Program-made: the position numbers and the translations under genes | Source of the DNA: Bacillota bacterium | Lineage (GTDB): Bacteria > Bacillota > SHA-98 > UBA4971 | Direction: 5' to 3' | Length of the DNA: 39,724 nt | Assembly: GCA_024653485.1 (NCBI GenBank) | Contig: JANLFY010000020.1 | Coordinates: 1 to 39,724 of the forward strand | Shown: piece after piece, positions 1 to 7,804 of the stretch | Numbering within the stretch: position 1 is the first letter of the stretch | How the letters are laid out: each line of letters opens with the position of its first letter | The notes under the pieces: model-generated | What the model was told of the DNA's origin: nothing | Database searches by the model: none | Seen by the model: the letters and a program-made list of their open reading frames with translations, nothing else

Positions 1-229
1 AGATCCCCGATCCCGAAAACCCCCTCTGTGTGCCCTGTCACTGTCGAACCCGGGTCCAGGCTTCTAACGATATGCCAGCTGTGGGGCCCCTTGCCTTCGT
101 TCGAAAGAAAGCACGGCGCACTCGTCACGAACACCTGAATCGTTGTAGGACTTCGCTCAGACTTCGCGGGGCCCCGCGTCTTTGCCACAATCTCAACTTG
201 CAGCTCTTAGTCATGGGAGGCGTGACTAC
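1..229. other. Leader region, no gene seen
   Basis: No convincing coding sequence or RNA gene is visible here. The frame of the following HD-GYP gene is closed by a TAG at 146-148, so that gene does not enter from outside the window. No clear promoter was recognised. Confidence 0.4.
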
Positions 230-907
230 GTGCTCGAGCAGATCGTCGCAGAACTGGGTGCCTGGAAGAGATTGGGGCCGATCAGAAAGCGTGATCTCCT
301 TGTCGCCGTGGCTGCGCTCGTGGATATTCGTTGTCCGTTCACTGCAGCCCACTCGACGAGAGTTGGCACGTATAGTGAGATCATCGCTCAGGAAATGGGG
401 CTCATTCCCAGCATCCAAAAGAGTTTGAGGCTGGCTGGACTCGTCCATGACATCGGAAAGATTGGAGTGCCCAAAGCCCTCCTTCAGAAGAGCGGCATCC
501 TGACAGAAGCAGAGAGCGCGGAGATTCGCAAGCATCCCCTCCTGAGCTACGACATCGTCTCCGACGTGCCCGGCCTTCTCGCCATCGCCAACATCGTTCT
601 CTTCCATCACGAGCGCTGGGACGGGCATGGATATCCGTACGGAATTCGGGGTGAGGAGATACCTCTTGGATCGCGCATACTCTGCGTGGCCGACAGCTTC
701 GACGCTATGATCAGCGAGCGCCCGTACCGACCGGCGGTCGCCGTTAGCGACGCCCTGAGAGAACTAGAGCGATGTGCAGGTACGCAGTTTGATCCTGATG
801 TGGTCCAGTGTTTCAAATCATACGTTCAACAGAGAGGCTTAAAGCTCTCTCCGAACGCGACAAGCAAGCGCTCCACATCCAGTCTTGACCCCAAGCAGCC
901 AGACTAA
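230..907 (+). CDS. HD-GYP domain protein (putative cyclic-di-GMP phosphodiesterase)
   Basis: This encodes about 225 residues that are almost entirely an HD-GYP domain, the family that hydrolyses cyclic di-GMP. Metal-ligand and signature motifs are present in order: AAHSTRV, LVHDIGKIGVP, FHHERWDGHGYPYG (the GYP motif) and CVADSFDAM. No receiver, sensor or membrane segment is present, so it is probably a soluble stand-alone enzyme. I place the start at the GTG at 230 because GGGAGG lies at 215-220 with a 9-nt spacer. An in-frame TTG at 182 would add 16 residues but has no ribosome-binding site. It lies 49 bp upstream of the fapA-like gene on the same strand and is probably co-transcribed with it. 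The biochemical activity is inferred from the motifs. Confidence 0.85.
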   Translation: MLEQIVAELGAWKRLGPIRKRDLLVAVAALVDIRCPFTAAHSTRVGTYSEIIAQEMGLIPSIQKSLRLAGLVHDIGKIGVPKALLQKSGILTEAESAEIRKHPLLSYDIVSDVPGLLAIANIVLFHHERWDGHGYPYGIRGEEIPLGSRILCVADSFDAMISERPYRPAVAVSDALRELERCAGTQFDPDVVQCFKSYVQQRGLKLSPNATSKRSTSSLDPKQPD

Positions 908-956
908 CCAACGCAACCAGCGCGTTGCTACCATCAAGTTCAGGGAGTGCTGACGT

Positions 957-2957
957 GTGGCAAACAAGGAAGTAGTCATCCGAGGTAGGACGGTGCAAGA
1001 GGCTAGCCTCGTAGCCAGCAGGACTCTGAAGGTCGACAAGAACGGTCTTCGCATAGAGGTGATGTCGAGAGGACGACGGGGTTTCTTCGGCTTGTTCAAG
1101 CGCCCGGCCGTCATTAGGGTGACGGTCGTCCCGCCGGGTGATGACCTGAAAGACAAGGAAGAACACTGCGGGTCACGGCGCGACCATATCGACGGGATGG
1201 CCGCGGTGAGTGGTGGCAGACTGCAGTTGTGGAACCCGCGCGGCAAGGGACAGCCTGCAGTGATCATCCCGACGTCAGGGGCTATCCTACGTGTGAACGG
1301 CGTCGCCACAAACGCCCCTAGACCAGTGCGTGAAGATGACGAAGTAGATGTGGAGCTTGTGAAGGAAGTCCGTCCTGGCCGGGTTGAGGTCGAGGTCTCT
1401 CAAGACGGCCTTTCGGCGACCGCAAAGGTAACCCCGCAGGTTACCATCAGCCATGAACTAGTCGACCAGGATCCCCAGAACGTGCTCGAGTTGCTGACTC
1501 GCTCCCATGAAGAGCGAACCAACGTTATCACTGCTGCTCAAATCGAAGAGGCATTGCGGCAGCAAGGGGTGACCTTCGGGCTCGATCACGAGGAGATCAT
1601 GCGGACAGCTGATGCAGCTGACGGGGTCCCACGAGTGGTGGCCAGAGGTAAGCCGGTCCAGGAAGGGCGGAACGGCTTTGTCGAGTACTTGTTCGACTGG
1701 AAGCCAACGGAAATCGCGTATGCAGATGACGAAAGAGCCGATTACTGGGAACGGTACGTCTTCCCTTCCGTAAGGGAAGGTGAGGTGCTGGCCGAACTCC
1801 GCCCTCCAGTGGCGGGTACCCCAGGCATGAAGGTGACTGGAGAAGTGGTCTTACCTCGTCCTGTCAGAGAAGCGGTGTTGCGGGCGAAGGACGGAGTCCG
1901 GATCAGCGAAGACGGCCGAAAGGCTATTGCGGCCATCGCCGGCAGGCCCGTGCTTGAAGGCCGTTGGACGCCGTACCTGAGGGTCGCGCGACTGATGGTG
2001 CACCCAGGCAACATAGACATCAAAAGCGGGAACGTGCGCTTCTGGGGGGATCTACTGGTCCTCGGCAACGTCACAGAAGGGGCCGAGGTGTGTGCTCACG
2101 GCGATATCACCATACTGGGGGATGCCACTGGCGCCGTGATCCGAGCAGGCGGTAGAGTGGTCTGCCGCGGGAGGTCAATCGGGTCCCGCATCTATGCGGG
2201 TGGCCTGAACTCGTTACACGCCCGACTGGCCCCCATACTGAATGACCTCCAAGAGGCGCTCGTCTGGATCATTCAGGAGACGACTAGGATCCAGCAGCAT
2301 CCCTCCAATCAAGGGAGGCTGGAGAAGGGCGACATCAACAGGGTCGTCAGGCTCCTCGTCGAGAGGAAGAGGAAAGAGCTCAACGAGATCGCGACCGAGT
2401 ACGCTGCTGCCCTTCAAACTGCTAATCTGCCGTTTCCGAATGCCGTTCGTGAGTTGGTGCAGGATGTCATGAGCATAACTGTCGGTCCGATAGCTCGGAC
2501 GGGCCCTATTCCCGACGACCTGAGGAGGGTACTTGAGAAGAAGGAGGAAGTCGACTACCTGGTCGACTCATTGCCCGATCATCCGGGAGACATCATTTGC
2601 TCTTATGTGCAGAACAGCGTCCTGGAAGCCAGCGGCAGCATCACAGTGGTGAATGAAGGCTGTTTCCATTCGACCCTCCTCGCGGGCAAGCAAGTTGAGA
2701 TCAAGGGTGTCTTTCGTGGTGGAAAGATACAAGCTGCGGGGAGCGTATTCGTCAAGGAGGCGGGATCGCCTGGGCTGCCCGCGGGGAAAGTCAAAATCAA
2801 GGTTCCAGAACAGTCCACCGTGAGGATTCTCAACGTCCATCCCGAGACGACTGTCCAGGTCGGTCGTCGCTCCCACGTTTTCGATAAGGAGAACGGTCCC
2901 GTGAGGGTATACCTCGGGCCGAATGGAAGTCTCGTCATCGAAGATTTCCGAGTATGA
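957..2957 (+). CDS. FapA family protein (DUF342) with N-terminal Jag-N domain
   Basis: This 666-residue protein of the FapA/DUF342 family has a GTG start with AGGGAG 9 nt upstream. Residues 1-58 look like a Jag-N domain: the helix region VQEASLVASRTL is followed by RRGFFGLFKRPAVIRV. The middle holds the DUF342 region with the typical PPVAGTPGMKVTGE segment. After it come beta-helix-like repeats rich in G-x-I/V turns, near residues 340-420. A charged helical stretch at about 420-540 may be a coiled coil, and a second beta-helix segment follows near 555-610. FapA-type proteins have been linked to flagellar assembly and to polymer-forming scaffolds, but the molecular role is not settled. It follows the HD-GYP gene, which suggests a shared function in cyclic-di-GMP or surface regulation. 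No signal peptide is seen, so a cytoplasmic location is likely. Confidence 0.85.
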   Translation: MANKEVVIRGRTVQEASLVASRTLKVDKNGLRIEVMSRGRRGFFGLFKRPAVIRVTVVPPGDDLKDKEEHCGSRRDHIDGMAAVSGGRLQLWNPRGKGQPAVIIPTSGAILRVNGVATNAPRPVREDDEVDVELVKEVRPGRVEVEVSQDGLSATAKVTPQVTISHELVDQDPQNVLELLTRSHEERTNVITAAQIEEALRQQGVTFGLDHEEIMRTADAADGVPRVVARGKPVQEGRNGFVEYLFDWKPTEIAYADDERADYWERYVFPSVREGEVLAELRPPVAGTPGMKVTGEVVLPRPVREAVLRAKDGVRISEDGRKAIAAIAGRPVLEGRWTPYLRVARLMVHPGNIDIKSGNVRFWGDLLVLGNVTEGAEVCAHGDITILGDATGAVIRAGGRVVCRGRSIGSRIYAGGLNSLHARLAPILNDLQEALVWIIQETTRIQQHPSNQGRLEKGDINRVVRLLVERKRKELNEIATEYAAALQTANLPFPNAVRELVQDVMSITVGPIARTGPIPDDLRRVLEKKEEVDYLVDSLPDHPGDIICSYVQNSVLEASGSITVVNEGCFHSTLLAGKQVEIKGVFRGGKIQAAGSVFVKEAGSPGLPAGKVKIKVPEQSTVRILNVHPETTVQVGRRSHVFDKENGPVRVYLGPNGSLVIEDFRV

Positions 2958-3030
2958 TGCGGAGTTTTCACGTTCAGATGGCGTCCGCTTGATGCAGCGT
3001 TCTGTGACACGAGGACGTTAAGCGCGAGAA

Positions 3031-3055
3031 AGCCCGGTCCCGTCGGGACCGGGCT
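3031..3055. terminator. Strong palindrome between convergent genes
   Basis: A perfect 12-bp inverted repeat (AGCCCGGTCCCG with its complement, one base at the centre) lies 74 bp after the fapA-like stop and before the stop of the opposing small gene. Neither side has a long T-run. It could act as a bidirectional terminator or as an RNA 3'-end stabiliser. Confidence 0.55.
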
Positions 3056-3113
3056 CGGCCTGTGAAGGAGACCGCAAAGCCTCATTACAGGGAATCGACG
3101 GTTGCTCGCGGCA

Positions 3114-3434
3114 TCATAGCTGCACGGAGTCAACAGACACGCTGCAGATTCTGTCGATGGGAATGGCGATTGCCCTGACCACTTGGGTCTCCACCAGTTG
3201 TCCGCCGCTTATCGTCTTCACCACGATGCAACCGTCGTTGCAACCCACCAAGACGAGGAATTTGTCGATTATCTTCCGGATCTTGGCATTGAGGGCCTTC
3301 TTGCAGCATTCACCGCATTCGAATTCGACGGCGAGACAGAGCGACTCAAGATCTCCGATGGGTTTGAGCGCCCCGAGCAGCGGATGAGGAACGATGCCGG
3401 AATCTATGGGGCCCTTCGTCTCTTGTTCTTGCAT
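3114..3434 (-). CDS. Small Cys-containing protein of unknown function
   Basis: This encodes 106 residues that I do not recognise. It is supported as a real gene by a very strong ribosome-binding site: GGGAGGT lies just upstream of the ATG, read on the minus strand. The sequence has a CGECC cluster near residue 40, then a basic helix (KIRKIIDKF), then a beta-rich part containing the GCNDGCIVV segment and a further Cys (RICSV). Five or more cysteines in 106 residues suggest metal binding or disulfides, as in some spore or envelope proteins, but this is speculation. It has no signal peptide or membrane segment. It is convergent with the fapA-like gene and shares the palindrome between them. Confidence 0.6.
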   Translation of the reverse strand: MQEQETKGPIDSGIVPHPLLGALKPIGDLESLCLAVEFECGECCKKALNAKIRKIIDKFLVLVGCNDGCIVVKTISGGQLVETQVVRAIAIPIDRICSVSVDSVQL

Positions 3435-3799
3435 CTTCTCTTACCTCCCTGTCACTTGAGGTTGGGCATGAACCTGTCTACTGCCCGTAGCAGTCTATGC
3501 TGGATGTACTGAAGGTGTTACTTGTGCTAAGGCCGAATCCTCGCGCCGATTTCCTTTATACTCCGTGTCGCTTAGGAGCCAGCGATGGCGGGTTTGCGGG
3601 CTTGGTGCTCGCGCACGACCAAAAGATACCGAGTCGGGCGGACCGGCCGTGAGAGTTCGTGAAGACTGCGCCGGAGGCGCGTGTTCCTGCGGGAAGCGCG
3701 GGAAGCGCGGAGGAAGGGCGTGCCCGGCAGGGAGCCCTTCCTCCGTGTGCAAGTCGGTCCCTCTCGCGCGGGTGTGGGAGGTTCTCTCAGTTGGGTTGG
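3435..3799. other. Intergenic region between pyrP end and the small gene
   Basis: This gene-free stretch contains a promoter-less GC-rich segment. It includes a short direct repeat (GGGAAGCGC twice, about 3691-3708) and a perfect 12-bp inverted repeat, annotated separately. The ribosome-binding site of the small minus-strand gene is at its left edge. Open frames here are short and show no recognisable protein. Confidence 0.4.
3708..3745 (-). terminator. Candidate terminator hairpin after pyrP
   Basis: CGGAGGAAGGGC (3708-3719) and its exact complement (3734-3745) form a 12-bp stem with a 14-nt loop, 55 bp past the permease stop codon. No T-run follows on the minus strand, so the terminator role rests on position and stem strength. 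Confidence 0.45.
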
Positions 3800-5137
3800 C
3801 TAGGAGCGGGCTTGCGCTGCCTGGTCCCTCGCGGGGCCGACTCTGACCGGGAAGAACTCGAACACGAGGTTCAGCACGATGCCGAAGATGGCCGCGGTCG
3901 CGATCGCCGGTAGGTTCATGCCGAATGCCGGGATCATCCCGTTGGGAAAGGCGAAGCTGCCTCCGATGCCGATCACCAGGACGGTAGCGGCGACCGCAAG
4001 GGTCCTCGCGGAGAAGAGGTCCACCCTCTCAGAGATCATCAGAGCCACGCCCTGCACGCCTATCACGCCGAAGAGGTAGATGGAGACGCCGCCTATTACG
4101 GCTCCCGGCACGCTGCTCACTGCGGCAGCCAGCTTCCCGAAGAAGGACAGGCCCATGGCGATGGCGGCCGCCAGCACGAGAACCGGAACGGAGAAGTTGC
4201 GAGTGATAGCCATGACGCTGTTGTTCTCGCCGTAGTTCGTGCCTGCTGGTCCACCGATCGCTCCCGCGATTATGTCTCCGATGCCGTCACCGATGAGATT
4301 GGTGCCCAAAAGGCTTGCGATGGGATAGGTTTTCTTGCGTCCGAGTTGCCTGGCGAGGTTGTTCACGTACAGGTCTATCTGGTAAAGGTGTGCTGTGGAT
4401 TCCGGGATGGTGGCGATGGCGATGGGCATGATGGCAAGAATCGCTGCGGGGCTCCACGACGGGAATGTGAAATGGGGGGCGGTCACAGCGGCGGCCTCGC
4501 CTATCTTGGCGAAGTCCACCAGCCCCAACGGTATGCTGACAACGTATCCCACTGCCACCCCTAGGAGGACCGGGAGTTGCCCGAGCGTTCCTCGGAGGTA
4601 CACCGAGAAGAGGATAGTGGCAAGGAGCGTAACGATGCCGACAGTCCAGTTGCTCGCGGTGCCACTCATCGCCTCGTCGGCGAGAGCTATTCCGATGACC
4701 ATCGCCACGCTGCCCGTCACGACCGGCGGCAGCACCTTCTCCACTTTGTCCCTTCCGAATCGGTTTATGACCGTGCCTGCCAGGATCGAGACGAGACCCG
4801 AGGCTATGATACCGCACTGTGCCTGAGAAATCAGTGCATCAGGAGCGACGGTCCCGAGCGCCTTCACGCCGGTGATGGCCGCCACCGCGGCGATGTACGA
4901 GAAACTCGAGCCGTAATAGAGAGGGATTCGACCACGGGTGACCAGGATGAAGCCCAGGGTGGCAAGACCGCTAGCGAATAGCGTGGTGGATACGTGGAAT
5001 CCGGTGAGGAGTGCCACTAGCACCGTAGCCGGGAACATGACGACCACCTGCTGCAAGGCGAAGAACACTAGTCTCCACGCTGGGGGCGTGTCATCAGGAA
5101 GGTAGCCGACGATCTGGGTGTTTGCCTGAGTAGACAT
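3800..5137 (-). CDS. pyrP: Uracil permease (NCS2 family)
   Basis: This 445-residue polytopic membrane protein of the NCS2 (nucleobase:cation symporter-2) family has about 12-14 hydrophobic segments. Family motifs include YYGSSFSYIAA near the N-terminus, the conserved PEST segment (IATIPESTAH) and GGPAGTNYGENNSVMAITR. The start at 5137 is chosen because AGGAGGT precedes this ATG. The longer open frame upstream lies in the untranslated leader. The substrate is assigned as uracil rather than xanthine or urate because the leader carries a PyrR-binding hairpin and attenuator, the standard control of pyrimidine genes in firmicutes. It lies downstream of a nucleoside-type ABC transporter on the same strand but has its own promoter, so it is probably regulated separately by UMP/UTP through PyrR. 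Confidence 0.92.
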   Translation of the reverse strand: MSTQANTQIVGYLPDDTPPAWRLVFFALQQVVVMFPATVLVALLTGFHVSTTLFASGLATLGFILVTRGRIPLYYGSSFSYIAAVAAITGVKALGTVAPDALISQAQCGIIASGLVSILAGTVINRFGRDKVEKVLPPVVTGSVAMVIGIALADEAMSGTASNWTVGIVTLLATILFSVYLRGTLGQLPVLLGVAVGYVVSIPLGLVDFAKIGEAAAVTAPHFTFPSWSPAAILAIMPIAIATIPESTAHLYQIDLYVNNLARQLGRKKTYPIASLLGTNLIGDGIGDIIAGAIGGPAGTNYGENNSVMAITRNFSVPVLVLAAAIAMGLSFFGKLAAAVSSVPGAVIGGVSIYLFGVIGVQGVALMISERVDLFSARTLAVAATVLVIGIGGSFAFPNGMIPAFGMNLPAIATAAIFGIVLNLVFEFFPVRVGPARDQAAQARS

Positions 5138-5193
5138 ACTGCTCGACCTCCTATGGTGTTGATCTGTTCGGTTACCCCCGGAGCGGGACACAC

Positions 5194-5230
5194 AAAAAGG
5201 CACTTCCTCCTGCCGGACAGGAAGTGCCTT
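5194..5230 (-). terminator. Attenuator terminator in the pyrP leader
   Basis: On the minus strand a perfect 12-bp stem (AAGGCACTTCCT with its complement, 10-nt loop) runs directly into TTTTT. This is an intrinsic terminator lying between the pyrP promoter and the pyrP start, 57 bp upstream of the ATG. Its placement after a PyrR-binding motif identifies it as the regulated terminator of a pyr attenuator. Confidence 0.9.
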
Positions 5231-5263
5231 GCAATCAAGCGTGCCTGCTCATACTCCCTTGCC

Positions 5264-5277
5264 GGCCTCGCTGGACC
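5264..5277 (-). promoter_or_regulatory. PyrR-binding loop (anti-antiterminator)
   Basis: The minus-strand RNA contains GGUCCAGCGAGGCC, which matches the conserved PyrR-binding loop (UCCAGNGAGGY type) of pyr operon leaders. It sits between the promoter and the attenuator terminator. Flanking CCCTT and AAGGG segments can form the lower stem. With UMP or UTP, PyrR would stabilise this hairpin and let the terminator form. The mechanism is inferred from the family; pyrR itself is not in the window. Confidence 0.82.
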
Positions 5278-5307
5278 GTCTTAAAGGGTAACCTTGTCTT
5301 AACTAGC

Positions 5308-5337
5308 AGTATAATGTCATGTCCCCGAGCGTGTCAA
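5308..5337 (-). promoter_or_regulatory. Sigma-A type promoter for pyrP
   Basis: On the minus strand TTGACA (5332-5337) and TATACT (5308-5313) are separated by 18 bp, close to the vegetative consensus. Transcription would start near 5300 and read through the PyrR site and attenuator before pyrP. Confidence 0.8.
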
Positions 5338-5549
5338 GAAGAGGTGTCGAAGAATGTCAAAGCTGGCGTCCGCAGGAGGAGGAAGCGAGGAAGATTCGGT
5401 CTTCGCGTGAAAGCCGCGTCCGTGCCGAGCCTTTGGGGTCGACGGGCATCGTCCCCGCGGCGTTTCGGGATTGCCGGCGGCGCGCAAGGGAGGGTTGGCT
5501 ACAGGGCACGAGCGGAGCTGCCCCTCAAAACCTCGCGTGGCCACCAGCA

Positions 5550-5581
5550 ATCCCGCGACACAGTGATCCCGCGACACACTG
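5550..5581. repeat. 16-bp tandem direct repeat, two copies
   Basis: ATCCCGCGACACAGTG (5550-5565) is followed immediately by the same 16-mer with one change (5566-5581). It lies between the end of the ABC transporter operon and the pyrP promoter. No function is evident. Confidence 0.75.
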
Positions 5582-5617
5582 AAATGGACCGCCCGCGGCG
5601 CAAGCAATCTCACCAGG

Positions 5618-6757
5618 CTAAGCCTGATCCGGCGCCGCAAGCGCTTCCTGCGCCGCCCGCTGTGCCGTTCGTCCTCGCCACGCGTGCAGCGCCAGCGCGA
5701 CGCCGATGATTCCGTATGCCACGAACACCCTGAAGTACTCCCCCACCTGAGGCACGCCCAGCAACTTCTGGCCTGCAAGCGGCGACACCACGAAGAGCGT
5801 GTGGAAGAGGATCACGCCTACTATGGCATGCCATATCGTTGCGCGCTGCGTTGTGGCGCCTCCCACGAGAAGAGCCGCTATAGAGAACATGCCGACCTGC
5901 TCGTGGCTGTTATAGGTGTTCAGCGTGCCGATGTTCTGCAGGAAGACGAGTTGTCCCCAGGCGGCTATGACCGTGGAGAGTATCATGGCTATGATCCTGG
6001 TCTGATTCACCTTGATCCCCATGATCTCCGCGATGTGGAGATCCTGCCCAACCGCTCGCATGTCTTGTCCCAGTTTGGTCCTTAAGACAAAGGTTATTGC
6101 CAGGCACATGAGCGCCCCCAGCGCCAGCGTGACCACGGGTATGCGCACCCCGCCCACGAACGGCCAGATGATCATGTCGAGAGACTGCGCGGTGGCGATC
6201 AGGTCGACCGTGTTCCGCAGGCCCACTCCCGACGGTAGGAGAAGGGAGGGGTTCTTCATGGGTATGACCGACCCGACCAGGAAGAGAAATATCAGCTGGT
6301 AGATACCATTGACGAAGAAACCCAGTATCATACTGGTGATCATCTCTCGTCCCTTCGCCATGTTCAGCACGTGACCTGCAAACCATCCCGCAAGGACGGC
6401 TACGGGGGTCGCAAGCAGACACGCGAGGAGGAGACCTCCGATACCCGGCACGCCCCAGTACGTCACCACGATTATCGCGGCTTGGCCTGCCATAGCGCCT
6501 ATTACGATGCCGAAGTTGAGTCCCATCCCGGCGGTCACCGGGATGAGGAGCGACAGCACCAACAGGGAATTGCGCGCGAGTCGCGTGACCACCTCGTTCA
6601 GCAGAAATGTCACATCCAGCCCCGCGACGATCACCATCGCCAGCGAAAGGGCAAGGAACAGGGCAGGCACGCTATTCGCCGCAAGCTGGCGCCGGACACC
6701 GGAGAAGACACTGCCGCCCGCTACGGCTGTGGTCTTGGCTCGCGAAACCTCTGCCAT
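5618..6757 (-). CDS. ABC transporter permease (nucleoside/BMP-type), second subunit
   Basis: This 379-residue inner-membrane permease of the BPD_transp_2 family (sugar/nucleoside and branched-chain amino acid type) has about 8-10 hydrophobic segments. The AGMGLNFGIVIGAMAGQ segment and the later GAWGQ-like and EQVGMFSIAALLVGGATTQRA stretches are typical of paired permeases of BMP-family nucleoside importers. The ATG has GGGAGGT upstream, embedded in the last codons of the preceding permease gene, so translation is probably coupled. It is the last gene of a four-gene operon and resembles the 346-residue permease before it, as expected for a heterodimer. The substrate cannot be read from the sequence; a nucleoside or similar small ligand is inferred from the family and the neighbouring uracil permease. 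Confidence 0.85.
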   Translation of the reverse strand: MAEVSRAKTTAVAGGSVFSGVRRQLAANSVPALFLALSLAMVIVAGLDVTFLLNEVVTRLARNSLLVLSLLIPVTAGMGLNFGIVIGAMAGQAAIIVVTYWGVPGIGGLLLACLLATPVAVLAGWFAGHVLNMAKGREMITSMILGFFVNGIYQLIFLFLVGSVIPMKNPSLLLPSGVGLRNTVDLIATAQSLDMIIWPFVGGVRIPVVTLALGALMCLAITFVLRTKLGQDMRAVGQDLHIAEIMGIKVNQTRIIAMILSTVIAAWGQLVFLQNIGTLNTYNSHEQVGMFSIAALLVGGATTQRATIWHAIVGVILFHTLFVVSPLAGQKLLGVPQVGEYFRVFVAYGIIGVALALHAWRGRTAQRAAQEALAAPDQA

Positions 6758-6761
6758 GTCT

Positions 6762-7802
6762 CTACTTACCTCCCGTCGCCCGCGTGAGAGCGTAAAGGAT
6801 CATGCCGTTCGAGATGATGAGTCTTGCTACCTCCGAGATGTCGCCTTGGATGACCCTGCTTGTGACCGGAAGCGCGATCGTCAGAAGGGTCTGAAAGAGG
6901 ACCGTGCCCACGATGACGTTGGATATGGTCGCCCTCTGCAGCCGCGCACCGCCGATGAGAATCGAGGCGACCGCCGGAAAGGCCATCATGAGAGGTGCCA
7001 GGTAGAGCTGGAGGAACCCGTAGCTTTGGGCGTACACGATGATGCCGACGGCACCTAGGACCGTCGAGAGCATGACGCCCGCAGCCTTCATTCGCCGGAC
7101 GTCAATGCCCGCGGATCTTGCGAAGAGGGGGTTCGTCCCAGCGGCCAACATGGCGATTCCGAGTTTCGTCCGGAAAAACAGGTACACAAGGAAGCACAAC
7201 AACAAGAAGAACCCGAGCAGCCCTCCTGAGACGCTCACACCGAACACGTTGAATACCAGGAAGTTGTTGAGCACCTTCCCGAAGTGATTGCTCAAGGTTA
7301 GGGTATATCTGAGACCTTGCCCACCGATAGCCCATATGAGCGCCGGGTTCTTGAACGGAGCCATCAGCCAGAAGACGCACATCAGGGCGACTATGGAGAA
7401 CCCCGCGTACGTTCCGACCATCATCTCCTGTCCCCTGACGCTCTCGAGAAGCCTCGCGTACGCGTACCCGACCAGGACGGCGAGGGGCACTGCGCAGCCT
7501 ACGGCGGCGAAGAATCCCGCGAATCCGCGAAGGTTCATCTCCATGCTGATGAGGGACCCTACGAGGCCACAGATGATCCCGAGTGGAAGCCCGAAGTTGA
7601 GCCCCACACCGCACGCGATCGTGGGCACCATGGCGAGCACGAGGACGCCGTTCATCCCCACCCTGATTAGGGAGTCGCTGATGAGCTGGGGCACGGACAT
7701 CTTCGTGGCATAGGCGACCGCGAAGAGCGCCGCGAGGAAGCCCGCGATGATCAGCCTCGGGACCCCGATTTGCTCGACTAGCTGACGAAGGTTTACGCGC
7801 AC
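6762..7802 (-). CDS. ABC transporter permease (nucleoside/BMP-type), first subunit
   Basis: This 346-residue multi-spanning permease is the partner of the gene that follows. The start is the GTG at 7802, two nucleotides after the ATPase stop, with GGAGG about 10 nt upstream. The longer frame runs backwards into the ATPase gene and is rejected. Typical permease segments include CGVGLNFGLPLGIICGLVG near the N-terminal third and MMAFPAVASILIGGARLQRA near the C-terminus, a stretch that is a paralogue of the motif in the second permease. The tight spacing on both sides indicates a single transcript and translational coupling within the binding protein-ATPase-permease-permease operon. Confidence 0.85.
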   Translation of the reverse strand: MRVNLRQLVEQIGVPRLIIAGFLAALFAVAYATKMSVPQLISDSLIRVGMNGVLVLAMVPTIACGVGLNFGLPLGIICGLVGSLISMEMNLRGFAGFFAAVGCAVPLAVLVGYAYARLLESVRGQEMMVGTYAGFSIVALMCVFWLMAPFKNPALIWAIGGQGLRYTLTLSNHFGKVLNNFLVFNVFGVSVSGGLLGFFLLLCFLVYLFFRTKLGIAMLAAGTNPLFARSAGIDVRRMKAAGVMLSTVLGAVGIIVYAQSYGFLQLYLAPLMMAFPAVASILIGGARLQRATISNVIVGTVLFQTLLTIALPVTSRVIQGDISEVARLIISNGMILYALTRATGGK

Positions 7803-7804
7803 TG

